A stretch of 64,000 nt of DNA from Toxonevra muliebris (lineage: Eukaryota > Arthropoda > Insecta > Diptera > Pallopteridae): NCBI GenBank assembly GCA_963691655.1, contig OY829326.1, positions 76,997,235 through 77,061,234 of the forward strand. The letters are read 5' to 3'. Of the stretch, positions 36,227 through 48,160 are shown in pieces; positions within the stretch are counted from its first letter, which is position 1, and each line of letters begins with the position of its first letter. The notes below the pieces were generated by a model that was not told where the DNA came from, did no database searches, and worked only from the letters and a program-made list of their open reading frames with translations. Made by a program: the position numbers and the translations under genes.

Positions 36227-37213
36227 TTACAGAAAAATATAACTTTTATAGTTCAAACCACTATTTATGAACTCGTGGACCTTTTTTGGTAAGCTTTCCA
36301 TTATATTGATAGTTGTTTCTGACACCTTTTTGGAACAGTTTGCTGGTCTCCTTTTAAAATCTTCGATATTTTGGGACACCTTTTTTGTGCTTTTTAAATT
36401 TCTTTTCACAAGAGCCCAATATCTCTCCACTGGTCTTGGCTCTGGACAATTTGGAGGATTGGCCTCTCTTGGTACAAAAATTATGTTATTACTTGGGTAC
36501 CACTCCAGAGCTTTCTTGCCGTAGTGACATGACGCCAAATCGGGCCAAAAATATGTGGACACATTGTGCTCTCTTATGAAAGGAAGAAGTCTTTTTCTCA
36601 AACATTCTTTGATGTATATTTCGGTATATATAGAGCCCACTGTAACAAATGACTTGTTTCTTTTGCCGCAACTGCATATAGCTTGCCATACCAGGCATTT
36701 TGTAGGAAATTTTGTCTGCTTTTGGATTCTAAATTGTTCTTCGACATTTCCTCGAGCATCAGCAACATAAAAATTTTGACCCGGGAGCTGCGTAAAATTT
36801 GCCAGTACATAGGTTTCGTCGTCCATTATACAACAGGAATATTTTTGTATGAAATTCGATTTTAATTTCCGAGCCCTACTTTTGGCGTCTAAATTTTTTG
36901 CAGCATTCTTGTCTGGAACTTTTTGGACTTTGTATGTTTTCAAACCTGCATTGGCTTTAACTTTTCGCACCAAATAGTCAGAGCACTGGGCTAACCGGGC
37001 AGCTTTTCTACCAGATGTGTTTAGAGATCTTTTCAATATGCTTTCTATTTTCTTGGCTTTCTCAATATCATGTGGTCCTTGTTTTCTTCCCGAACCAGGT
37101 TTCCTGTCGATGGTCAAATTCTCCTGAAACTGTTTAATAGCATTGGAAATTCTTTGTCCAATTTTTTGTAGGACCAATTAGGATTTTTTTGAAAATTTTT
37201 AATAATTTTAAGA
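36227..37213 (-). pseudogene. DD37E Tc1/mariner transposase, N-terminal frameshift
   Basis: A transposase cuts and pastes its own element using a DDE catalytic triad. An open frame of 317 codons (37177 down to 36227) contains a basic GRPR-like linker (RKPGSGRKQG), a second helix-turn-helix, then catalytic D120 (CCIMDDETY), D213 (FWPDLASCHY) and E251 (PNCPEPRPVERYW), counted within this frame. Exactly 37 residues separate D213 and E251, the DD37E signature; 92 separate the first two. The frame looks intact but its first codon is TTG, directly preceded by an in-frame TAA. The missing first helix-turn-helix is visible in another frame just upstream (KIIKNFQKNPNWSYKKLDKE, about 37213 to 37150). 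A frameshift therefore separates DNA-binding and catalytic parts, so the protein is probably not made. Catalytic residues are all present, so inactivation is recent. Confidence 0.88.
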
Positions 37214-37354
37214 CGTATTTAAATACCTAAACTCACAATAAACCAACATGTTTGTTATTAAAAATAACAACTGACATATTTTTCAAAGATAACTAGATCA
37301 AAGAAATTTTTAAATTTTACACCCAAAAAAAATTATTACAATATGTAAAACGTG

Positions 37355-37381
37355 TGTTAAGATTTTTTCAATCTCACTCCT
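37355..37381. repeat. Right terminal inverted repeat of the 36.1-kb element
   Basis: 27 bp ending TTTTTTCAATCTCACTCCT, followed by TA at 37382-37383. One mismatch to the left repeat. Confidence 0.92.
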
Positions 37382-37383
37382 TA

Positions 37384-38931
37384 TATTTATATGTAAAGTG
37401 GTCGTTGGTTAGTGTGCTGGACTCCTATTTGTCTACGTCTTTCACTATTTCAACGAGCAAATCAACCAAAAATTATCCAGAAGTTTGTTCAAGTAAATTA
37501 CTTGAAAATAAGTTATTTCTTATATCTACCTGATTAAAAAAATACTTTCGAAAGTTTCATGTATTTATAAACCCAATATCAGTAATAATAAATTCAAACC
37601 GCTTCAAAGCAGTTGTGATATGAAAGTTTTGATCTTCATTCCCATAACTCCAAAAAAAAAGGATTGGATTGCTGTTGGCTGATTGCTGATTGCTGACTTC
37701 AAGAGAAACTTTGTTAAATGCATAACCAATCGGTGACTCCAAAAAAAGATTCAAATATGTTGTTCAATAACTGCAATCGCAAATAAATTGTTCGCTATTT
37801 TTTTATTTTGGAAACCCAAAAAGATCAAGCGAAAAAGATAGAGGATGATAAATTCAAGAATTTTTCCAAAATCGTTTAAATTTTGTTTATGTACATTCAT
37901 GTAATTTATATATTAGATATCTATTTGAGGGTTTTTTGATACGGGGAACCCAAATCTCATGGCTTATTTTTCTTGAAAAATTGATTATGGAGGACGATGG
38001 AAAAACTTAAAAAATGCTCATTCAAAATTTTAATTTATGAGTGGTTTTTCTTTTTTAAATAATTGTTATTTTTTTTTTAAATGGATTTACATTATTTTTT
38101 AACTTTTTATGAACGAATTGATTTTCTTTTTTAAATAACTATTATTTTTTATATATTATAACTGAATAGTCTAATTCAAAATATAATTAAATAGTTCGTT
38201 TTATTTGAAAGATAGCAAGCAAATAGGTCAAACTATATAAGCAAGATTAAAACAACAATATTTAAATATTGGACATTACTTGGTTACAGAAATATTGCTT
38301 TATAATTTTTCTTTTTATGTCTGTCAAAAATTCATTGATTATAGTAAAATTTTTAAATAAAAAGTGTAATTTTCTGTAAAAAAAAACATAGTGTCCGGAT
38401 TCAGGCAACTGAGTGTCCGGACTTAGGAAAAACAGTTTTTGGTGCCCGGACTTTGGGCATTTTTAGCACTTTGCATGACACCACTTTTAAATTAATTTGT
38501 AAATAATACTATTAAAAAAAATATTCGAAAATTAAGTTTAATTCTATGCATTGATATATTTTAGTTCCATTAGTATTTTTATTTTGAAAATTTAGTTAGT
38601 TACGTAAATTCAAATTTTGTTTTGGCAATCACAGTAATTTTTATTCATGAATTTTGGTTTGCGCGCGGCGACAAAAATGCTCATAACTTTTTTTAAGATT
38701 GAGAATAATGGTTTTTTCTTTTGAGGAATTTTTCCAAATTGATTTAGGAATTTAAATATCTGAAAAAAAATATTATCAGTTAGAGAAAGTGTTTTAATAT
38801 TAAGATGTTAAGAAAAAAAAAAAAAAATTGTTTATGGAAATATAAAATTTGTTACTAAACAATAAAAAAAATGTTTATTCTGATGAAAAACTATTATTTT
38901 GGTTTTTTCATCTAATTTTTGGCACCCTTAA
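37384..38931. other. AT-rich spacer
   Basis: At 37396-37426 a fragment AGTGGTCGTTGGTTAGTGTG resembles the A-box region of the SINE head. At 38390-38450 the words GTGTCCGG, GTGTCCGG and GTGCCCGG recur (38391, 38413, 38442). Otherwise it is A/T-rich with nothing recognisable. Confidence 0.4.
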
Positions 38932-39117
38932 AAAATCTTCACGCGGCTATCAAATTCTCTTGCCAAGAAAAAAGACTTAAGAAGCTACTCCTTTTTACGA
39001 GAGAAATATCGCAGTCATTATGATCCTAAATTAAAAGAATTAGTTAAAGGAACGAAGAAAACTGAAACTCCTCTTCCACACCTTCTAAATACGCCAGAGC
39101 TTGTCTTTATGTTCTAA
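38932..39117 (+). other. Unassigned open frame of about 60 codons without ATG start
   Basis: From just after a TAA near 38929 the frame stays open to TAA at 39115-39117, with a composition unlike its AT-rich surroundings: LAKKKDLRSYSFLREKYRSH, then DPKLKELVKGTKKTETPLPH. It is lysine-rich, amphipathic and has balanced residue use, as a real exon or old coding fragment might. There is no ATG before the peptide and no clear splice acceptor. I do not recognise a family. It may be a decayed transposon fragment, a host exon or chance. Confidence 0.25.
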
Positions 39118-41340
39118 TCTCAAAACTTATGAACAAAATAATTACCAAGAGCTTTCATGGCAATGTGCTGGATGCTTAAGCATAATTCTATAAAAAAGGT
39201 CCGTGTCTCCCCAATTTTAATTGAAAACAACAAAGTATTTACGCATCTATCAATACAAAATCAAATCATTTGATGTTTAAATGACAATTGAAAAATATTA
39301 AAGTGACAAACCCAAGATAAATTCAGCACACATGTTCTCATTTCATTTTTAGGTCAGTAAAGACGGACAAAAAATTAATACATAAATATCACGCGAGCAT
39401 CGGTTTTAGAAAGTAAAAAATTTTAGCAGCAATTTTTCATGGTGCTGCTGTTGTTGTTGTTGTTGACTGACATCGTGACATGTTGTCAACACTCATTTTA
39501 TTGTGATTAAACACTCAAGTGTTTTGCTTTACGTTTTCATTTGCATGCGTGTGTACGTATGTGCATACGTAAGAAGCGGCAACGACAGTGACAGCGACTG
39601 TGGTGGCAGTGGCGGCATCACTGACTTTGGTGTGCACTGACAGCTGACATGGCGACACTGTTTGCATATGAAACGTTGCCTGTCGCGCTTAGATACTTTT
39701 ACTACAAATATTGAAATCGCTTTTCTTCTTCTCTCAATATTATTCAATAGAATTATTGCGCCATCCATCGGTGATTAATTTAGATATTCAAAAACAAAAA
39801 GGAAATGAAACTAGAAAAACGCACACATACACACACATTCAAAAAACAAACAAACACCTTGCGGTTGAGTTCAAAACAAAAACAATGAACGCTTAAGAAA
39901 AGAAAGAATATGTCAAATATTTTGACAGCACACGATCACTAATGTCAAAGTAGCAGCACAGCGCTTGTACGTGACTCAATCTAAGGGCTTTGATTAATAT
40001 TGAATATTCCGCTGGGAATTGAGGGGGGAAATTTATAAAAAAAAAAAAAAAATACAAAAAAGTAAGAAAATTTATTACTTTTATTTTTTGTTGATGTAAG
40101 ACCAATTTACACTATGCAGTGGAGATCGATCGATCGATCGCAAGTGTTGCGTCGCCGTATTGTGTTGACATCGAGTGTCAAATTCTGGCAAATTGATCGT
40201 TGAAATATTTGTCATTCTGACAGATTGTCGTTAACGAAATGTAATGAAAGGACTTAAATGTTAGGTAAATTAAAGACATTACCTTTTAATGCAATCTAGT
40301 GAGAATAAGATTCGTCCGTGGAAAATCTTGAAGTCTCTGCTCTTCTACCAAAAAATAAAATCACTAAGGACCGTTTCATTAAAATTCTAGGATTGCGACT
40401 CAAATCTATTTCAGCACTTCATAATTTTTAAGCATACCACTTCACTAAATTTAATTAAGCCACACAAACACATCAACAAGTGTTTTGCCCCTTTTTTTTT
40501 TTTTTTTTGTTGGCACTCTCTGCCTCCATCTACCCCTGTCCGCAGTACACATACGAAAAGGATACTTGAGAAATATTTATTATTTTTGTACATATTCGAT
40601 AAAGTGAAATTTAATCAAAATCATAAAAATATGTTTTATGAGCAATTTCTTTCCAACGAAAATATTTAGACGCCATAAAATTCTATATCGACGGATGGCC
40701 AGTGGACGATGGAGACGGCGGTGAATGGTACTCGATGGATTTGAGCCTGTATGGGTAAACCAAACAAAATATTTTGATTGAACACGTCCGTTTGTCGTAT
40801 AATAATGAAACTTGAAACGCATACAAATTTCACAAACACAAATGTTACAGTATGTGTATGTGTGTGTTTGTATGTATGTATTTGTGCAAGTTTATGATTT
40901 CTGGTTGTTTCTTATTTTGGTATGTATTTATGTATGTCCGTATGTGTGTGTTTACTTTTTTGTTGCTATTTTGTGGTGTTTTCCTTTTCGGTACAACAAG
41001 GATAATGCGGAAACTAATAAAGTTCGCTGGCAAAGTGCGTGTTTATGAAATTATTCTACATCGAAATAGCAGCAACAAAAACCAACAACAACAACATCAG
41101 GGAAATTTCATTTGGCCACAATCGTTAAATAAATGTTTTCATAAAGTGTGCAATGAATATTTTATTTCAGTTAAGTACAAATGTAGGCGTAAAGCAGTTC
41201 TGTATTTTTTATTTTTTTTTTTTTTTTTTTTCAATTTCATAAATTCAATAAATACTGCAAATGTCCGGCAAGGATACCATACCTTTAAATTCAGCAAGCA
41301 ATATCTATCCAAGCCAATGCGGATAAGCATTTGAAATTGT
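39118..41340. other. Non-coding island, 39.4-41.3 kb
   Basis: Contains TTGTTGTTGTTG near 39451, CA-rich tracts near 39823-39835, (GATC)4 at 40124-40140, TATG/TGTG repeats at 40850-40945 and CAACAACAACA near 41085. The open frames at 40812-41334 reflect these repeats and flanking T-rich sequence. No gene is recognised. Confidence 0.45.
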
Positions 41341-42519
41341 GAAAAAACAAAAAATCATTTAAGTTTACGAGGATCACTAATGAGGAACTTTGCTAGTTCC
41401 AAAACGTGTGTTATAGACTTATAAAACTTCACGTAGGGAAATCAATATCAACAAGTTAAGTTTTCATTTCAAATTTTATTTCGAGGTACACTCAAACTCC
41501 AATATTTAATGCTAATTCAACAAAATAGATATTAGAGCAGATCATATTATTATAAATTAAAAAAAATTTATAATTAATTATAAAACCAACCTTACACATT
41601 TCCTTTGTCTAGTAACACATAATAAAATTGTATGAGTAGCATTTTTCTAGAACGTATTAACTAGTGATGCACTGATTATGATTATCATTGTCATAACCGC
41701 AGGTTAATAGCCATTTTGCGGTTTTTCGTAGCCGGCGATTATTCCGATAATCGTATAATGTGGTTATTGAAACAGAGCTTTTTTTCGACACAAAAAAAAG
41801 TCAAAACTATTTTTTATTCAAAAAAAGGCCAAATTTTAGATTTTGGTCATTTTATTTTTATTTTTTCAAAAGATTAAACAAAAATCTGTCGAAAACTCGT
41901 TGGACAAAATTTTCTAAATTCAATAGTTACAATTAGTTACACGAATGTGAATAAATTTCAAAATTCTACCTATCCAAATCGGCGAGCTTTTGACCAATAA
42001 GAATAAACTTTGCACAAGTTTTAATCCCAATGATTTTGCAAGTGGGCTCCCTGTAGTGTATTATTTTCACACTTGAAATTACTCTCAAATATTTTTAATT
42101 AGCTCCAGCAACAGAGCCCTCAGAAAGGATATTTTCCACCGCAGCGTTTATACAAACAAGCCTGAGAAATAGGCTAGAAATGGAGTTAAAAAAAATTTCT
42201 TGCACAAAAATTTGTCAGTTGTTAATTTTAAATATTAGCATTTTCTTTTTGTATTATTAAATTAAATTAAACCAAAAAATCGAGAATATATCGTCGTCGT
42301 ACTGGCAGAATTCACTAAGTTCATTTTTTTAATTTCTGAGATGTAGGTAGTTTATGCAGTGCATGGTGCGCTATGAACACTGGTAAAACTTAAAAAGTCA
42401 ACAGATTGATATACAGATTATTATACGATTCAACTGGATCATCAAAAATCTAATTTATTATGTCATTCGATTTATATAAGCTAATTAATACGGATCCAAT
42501 TAAAATAATAATTTAAATA

Positions 42520-42660
42520 AACACTATTTTTAATATACCACGTTTTCAAAATGGACTAAAAAGTATAAAATAATTTCTCCTAACCCCATACAGATTCACA
42601 ACCACATATAGATCATTGAAAGCGAGTTGATATAAACGTGGTAAAAATTAATATGGATTT
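42520..42660 (-). repeat. Dispersed repeat, inverse copy of 11584-11690
   Basis: TTTTTAATATACCACGTTTT, GGACTAAAAAGTATAAAATA and CCATACAGATTCACAACCAC are the reverse complement of the block at 11584-11690. They are followed by ATTGAAAGCGAGTTGATATA, shared with 12950-12975. Only scattered mismatches. Confidence 0.7.
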
Positions 42661-42955
42661 AGTGATTTCTGCTTGAACAACGACGATATATACATATCCA
42701 TGTTAGAAAAGGTTTCTACTACTTTTTCTTTTCTTCTCATGAGGAACGTAAAGAATGTGACTATTGGATTTATAATGTAAGCTCGATCTTATAATTTAAT
42801 TCATGAATATATTAATTCGTTCTTAAAAACGATTAGAGCATTTTCTTTTCCACTTTTCTCTTCAAGTTTTGAATAAAATATAGCAAACACATTCTGAAAA
42901 TATTGCTTATTAATTTAAAGACAGTAATCGTAATCGTAATCGTAACCGACGGTTA

Positions 42956-43144
42956 TTAACCCTAGATGGACACCTGGGCCTAATTAGGCCTATTTTGAGT
43001 ATAAACATGTATATCCTTTTTGTTTGCATCAATGTTTTCTGAGCACAAAAAATAAAATTTGTTTCGATTGGAATAAGTTGTTAGAACAACATTTTTTTTT
43101 ATGTCTCAACATCGAAAGTTACCCCCTGGGCCTAAATAGGCCTA
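42956..43144. repeat. TTAACCCT end and twin CTGGGCCTAATTAGGCCTA motif
   Basis: TTAACCCTAGATGGACACC begins at 42956 and resembles TTAA-targeting (piggyBac-like) element ends. CCTGGGCCTAATTAGGCCTA at 42973-42992 recurs with one change at 43125-43144; its core is a palindrome. No right end was identified. Confidence 0.45.
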
Positions 43145-46000
43145 AGTGTTTATTTTTGTGTGTTGCAAAATTTATAGCAAATTATTTTGAATTTGAAGTT
43201 TATTTAAACTTAATTTTTGCAGTCTTCTTCTCTCTATTTTGTTGTTGATTTTCCTCTGTTGATACTCTCTTCACTTATCGGCACAAAGACAACTTAGTAT
43301 ACGTATATAACACATGAAAGGGAAGTTCAGTTATATGCAATCAATCCAAGAATTCTATATCGACTCTCTCACTAAAGCACATGCGATAAAACTGCGAGAA
43401 ATCGTCTCTCTTCTTGATTGTATGTAGCCGAATAACAACTGCATAACTTCGTTTCTTTCTGGTTTCGTATGAGTGCAACAAAAACGCGATTTTTCACGTG
43501 ATTTTTGTTGTTGAAGCTTTTGCACTTAATATGTTTTAAGAAAGATTTTACTGTAAGGTGCTAAATACGTTAACATTCTCAAAAAATCAAAAGCAAAAAT
43601 AACAAAGATACCTTATGTTTCTTATGTAGAAACGGCCAAACTTTAAAATCGCATAAAAAAAAATTTATAAAAAAACACCAAAATGGACTTAACTACAATA
43701 CTCTGGAGCACTTCCGCTATCCAACAAGAATTCTCTGATCCCGATCACATTTTTCATGTAGCATAGTGTTATTATTAATTCAATTCTAAAATAATTTAAT
43801 GATTAGTACCAACAGCCGAGTTATCAGTTAAGAAAAAAAATTGTATATTAGGGGGTAGCATTTTTCAAGAAAAAACATTGATTATTGGCTATGGCCATAA
43901 CCTTTGAATAATGATCCCGTTATCACGAATTAACTAAGGTAACGGTTTTTAAATGACGGTAACCATTGCCAGTATGGCAAAAAAGACTTTTTGGTGCCAA
44001 GTATGAATGAAATTAGATTTGAATGCAATTGCGACGATTGAAAAAAATTTGACACCCTTTAACCATTCCCATCATCAACTACAAAAGTATTTTTAGCAAA
44101 ATTCAAAAACTTCACAATATGGGTATTCATGCGTTGATGCAAAAGTGCGAAAGTGCGTCTTAAAGCACTAAGATGTGAGCGTTCCATGCATATATTGGAG
44201 ATGCGAAATAGTTTAACTGTCAAAATATTACAATCTCAATGAAAAATAATGAAAATATTTTGGATTCTTCTTACGAATTTAAAGGTAGAAAGGTGTCAAA
44301 CTTCCGTAATCCGCTCTTTCGCAAGGGCATGTTGCAACTTAAATTCAAAAATTGAAAAATATCAAAATTTTTAAAGTTTGAATGGGTATTGCAAGAAACC
44401 ACTTCACCAATTTGGATCAAATATGGCCCAAAATAAAATTTACGGAATTTTAGCTACTTTTGAATTGTTCTAAGCCTTTGGAGGGCGCGCTTTGAAGTGT
44501 AACACGAGAGGGCGCTCCGCGGCTATTTAGCCGCAAGGTGAATTTCATGGTATCGACAGGAATTTTTCTTATTTATAGCAAAAAAAATCATTAAAATAAA
44601 CCAAGTGACTGCTTTTTAGTAATATTGAATTATATTTTATGCATTTATTTTTGTACGCTTATTCGTCATCGTTTTAGCTTTAAAAAAATTTTTGCAAGCT
44701 ACACTTGATTTTTTTTGTTACATGAGGGGGCGCGCTGCAAAAACCAGATACCAGTTTTCAAAAAAAAATAGCAGCTAAACGATGTAATGCAGAAATAAAC
44801 GGCTAACGGTAAACCACCTTAGATTTCAAAACTTACAAAGTAGCAGCGGTCGCCTACTATGATTAGTATTTTAAAAACACAAATAAACAATTTGGGGCTA
44901 ATTTGCTGCGGTGCGCTTTCCGAAGGGATAAGCTACTTTTTATGCTTTCCCTAACAAATATTATAAAACCGACGATTTATCCATACTTGCCACTAAAAAA
45001 TCTTTCTTGTCAAACTGGCATTGGTTATCCTCATTTAAAAACAGTGTCTTTGGTTAATTGGTGATCACAGTATCATTCTGCAAAAGATATGCCCATGCTT
45101 TTTTGTTATATTTTCATATTTTTACTACACCCTAATGTATATGACCCTCACATCACAGTTGCCAACTGTTTTTTTTTACCCGAAGTGTCCATGAATTTCA
45201 TATTTTCTCTGGGCACCGGGTTTGGTTGATTTTTCTACGGAAATCGTACCGTATTAGTGAGAATGATTTTTATAAATTTTTTACATTTTCAGCGTTTATG
45301 AATATATCGTTTTATATCATTATCATGATGCGTCACTTTTTTCTTGCACTAACTTGAATTGAACTTTCTACATGCTTCGTGTGACAAAAAAAAAACTTTT
45401 TCCAAAGATCATCCCACATTCGCCCGAATAATGAAACTTGGGTTGAAACTAAAGGATCAAAACCAAAAAATCTAAAATTAGAAAATATTTATAAATCGTT
45501 ACCAGAGACTTTCGTTTTTTTTACATATCCGAGTCGTGAAATAGGAGTTGCTAAAAATAGAGTAATTTTTCACTTGAAATATATTGTATAGTCTACAGTT
45601 TGCAAGGCCCTGAATGGAAACCGGTAATTATTCTGAGGTTGTTTTTAATTAGCTAGAGACATTGGGATACTCTTTTGGGACTATAACTCCAAATTAGTAG
45701 TTTTAATTGCCTAAGCTAAGGAATTTTGGTTCTGTATGACGATATACCGTCCCTCAAGATTTGTGTTGAAGTTTTCTGTGAAGAAATAACGATAGTCGTT
45801 GATGTCTTCTTGCATAAAAGCAAGTTAGGATAACTTTTTGTCCTCCTTTCTTTAGCCATAATCTGTCAATGTCATAAAATGTTACAAGTCCAATTTATTC
45901 GGAAATTTAAAGATTAGAGCTCTTTAGTTTTTGAAACAGTTTTCAGGACCTTGGATAAAAATACAAATTTGAGAAAAAATTCAATATTCATCCAATGATG

Positions 46001-46790
46001 ATGAAAATCAGCGTGCCTTTTATACTTTCTATTTACATATCAACATTAGATATTGTAACAAAATATCATTGAAAATAAAAACAAAACATTACAACAATAA
46101 CAACAAAAAAGTCCAGAAGTAAAATTCATTCGCTTTATGTCATTGCAGTTAAAACCAACACCAAACAAGAATGACAAAAAGCAAACAACAAACACTTTTA
46201 AATTTAAGCGGATTTCAAATTTCATAGCAAAAACTGAAAACACAAAAAAAAATAACCCAGCAAACACAGCAAAAAAAAAAATGTTACAATCCAAAATGGC
46301 TACCGGAAACGGAAAAGTTGAGTTAAAAATTGCAACAGCAGCTGCTGTCGCTATTGCTGCTGCTGCGGCTGTTGTTGCTGCTACTGCTGCTGTTCTTGTT
46401 GTTTTCCGCAACCAACAGCGAATATGTTGTCCACCGTTATTGTTATTGTCGTTCATGGTGGTTGTTGTTGCTGTTGTGTTTGTTGTTGCAGTAGTAACTT
46501 TAGTTGCACAAATGTAAAATTCTTTTCAAATCTTTTTTCACCACTTTTTACACTTTTTGATTTTCTCTCCTTTTTTCATTTTTTTATTTTTTACAATTGC
46601 AATTACAAAACTTACAGCGCACAAAAAAGAAAAAAAAACAAAAAGCACAAATTTGCTTTAACACGCCACTGTGATTTTTTACTGCTATAAAAAAATTGTT
46701 GAAATAAAAAGAAAACCAAAAAAAAAAAAAAAAACCATTCAACATTTTTCCACTTTTACAGACTGTCCCACTGTCAATTCATTGTATGGC
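46001..46790. other. Non-coding island with CTG/TTG repeats
   Basis: Contains GCTGCTGCTGCGGCTG-type sequence at 46335-46400 and TTGTTG-type sequence at 46430-46500. Alanine- or valine-rich frames on both strands are repeat translations. A/T runs follow. No exon is supported. Confidence 0.5.
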
Positions 46791-47083
46791 CCCCTTGCTC
46801 CTCTTCTTTTTTTTTTGGCAAATACTTTTTTACCCTACACGTAAAGCGTGGAATATTAAGTTTAAGCAGCTTGAACCTATTTGAGAAATGGCTAAAGCTT
46901 CTTTTTATATTTTATGTCTTAATCCTTTTGAGTTCAGGCCAACAACTTACTCAATGAATGTCAATCAGAAATTATGGTACGCTTTCAACCGTGATAATTA
47001 ACTAAGTTCCGATATTGAGGGACAATACTGGTCCAATCCTGATCGATAATTATTCTAGTAGGGGAGGCCGTGCATTTTTCATG
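46791..47083. other. Spacer
   Basis: I see nothing recognisable. Confidence 0.4.
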
Positions 47084-48160
47084 GCTCGAACCAGGGCCGT
47101 AGCCAGAAATTTTTTTCGGGGGGGAGGCGTTTTCATTCGAAGAAAATATTCATAAATAATTTTTATCAAACTGATTTTTAAATACAATAAATTAAATCAA
47201 TGAAACATTTGATGGGCCCTATAAAGTTAAAATTTTAGGAAAAATTTTCCGATTTTTTTTAATCTTAACCTCAAAAAAATGGCCAAAAGTGACAAAAAAT
47301 TCCCAGAATAATCAAATTAAATTTTTTTTAAATAAATATTATTCAATGTGCATTCTAGTGCATTTTTTTTTTATCGTGAGGGACATAATTTCATTAACTC
47401 ATTGACTTCCCACTACTGATGATGTACCCAACCTCAAAAAAATGACAAAAAATTGTAGAGGCTCATTTTTTTCTAATGATCATCATTGGGAATTTGAGCC
47501 ATTATCAATGATAAGGAACCCGGATGAGGTTGGCTTATATTCTCTAAATTCGTGAAGTCACATAATTGAAAGAGATCATTCTAATTGTGGTGCTCTGAGC
47601 AATAATGCGTTAAAAAATTAATTTTAAGATGGCTAATAAGATGGAGTTTTTGCGAAAGAATTTTTCACGTTAAACACGAATCTGAGGTCAAAAACTTCCC
47701 ATCGCGTCACGTTTTAGGAAAAAAATGGGGTTGAACCCCAAGACTTATTTCACAAGGATCCGATAATTTTTTCTATTTTTAATAATTTTTAAACTTTTCA
47801 AACTGATTCAGGACGAAACCTTAAATCAAAAACAGTTACTAACCCAGAAAAACTATGAATGCAGGAGTGCTCAGTATCACCTTCCCTTTTTGAATCCGTA
47901 GTCAAACCTTATGTCGAAGAAAACAAATTGGATTTGATCGCAAGATTTCAAATTAATTTTTTTATATATAACTTTTTAGAAAAAAGAACCGATGGAAGTA
48001 AAAAATATCGTTAAATAGATTTTATTTTGACTTTTTTTCCATCCATTGGCAATTAATCTCAATAATTAGAATAAAGTTTTCACATTTCGGGGGTAAGGGG
48101 GCGGGGGTCAGACCCCTCAAACCCTCCCCCTCCCCCCCTAAATACGGCCTTGGCTTGAAC
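47084..48160. mobile_element. hAT-type element with 8-bp target duplications
   Basis: The left end CAGGGCCGTAGCCAGAAATT (from 47092) runs into TTTCGGGGGGGAGG. The right end is its imperfect complement, read inward as CAAGGCCGTATTTAGGGGGG from 48152. It is flanked by GCTCGAAC (47084-47091) and GCTTGAAC (48153-48160), matching 7 of 8, the hAT target length. The 1061-bp interior has no intact transposase. Non-autonomous or decayed copy; the G-rich sub-terminal runs are notable. Confidence 0.8.

Larger units (their letters stand above)
36122..37381 (-). mobile_element. Tc1/mariner-superfamily element, DD37E type, 1260 bp
   Basis: Complete element structure. Terminal inverted repeats of 27 bp, AGGAGTGAGATCGAAAAAAT... 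at 36122-36148 and its complement at 37355-37381, differ at one position. TA target duplications lie at 36120-36121 and 37382-37383. It encodes one transposase on the minus strand, disabled near its N-terminus (see next entry). The length of 1.26 kb is normal for the superfamily. Related copies lie at 49.4, 51.3 and 56.7 kb, with different terminal repeats where these can be seen. Confidence 0.92.
41341..46000. other. AT-rich repeat-derived spacer
   Basis: No gene recognised in 4.6 kb. It includes the dispersed repeat at 42520-42660, the TTAACCCT-type end with twin GGCCTA motifs at 42956-43144, ATTATGATTATCATT/TAATCGTAATCGTAATCG tracts near 41675-41700 and 42925-42945, and GC-richer words (GAGGGCGC, GGGGGCGCGC) near 44480-44740. 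Confidence 0.4.

Noticed and set aside
36227..37177. Calling the 317-codon frame an intact, functional transposase gene
   Set aside because: It starts at TTG after an in-frame stop, and the first DNA-binding motif is in another frame.
36085..37430. Insertion of the 36.1-kb element into a SINE head, from A-box-like words on both flanks
   Set aside because: The two flanks do not join into one continuous SINE; the left word is only weakly similar.
41675..42945. Long terminal repeats of a retrotransposon from the ATTATGATTATC and TAATCGTAATCG tracts
   Set aside because: The tracts are short, differ in sequence and no gag/pol remnants lie between them.
46046..46690. Alanine/valine-rich frames as coding exons
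   Set aside because: They follow from CTG/TTG repeats read in several frames.
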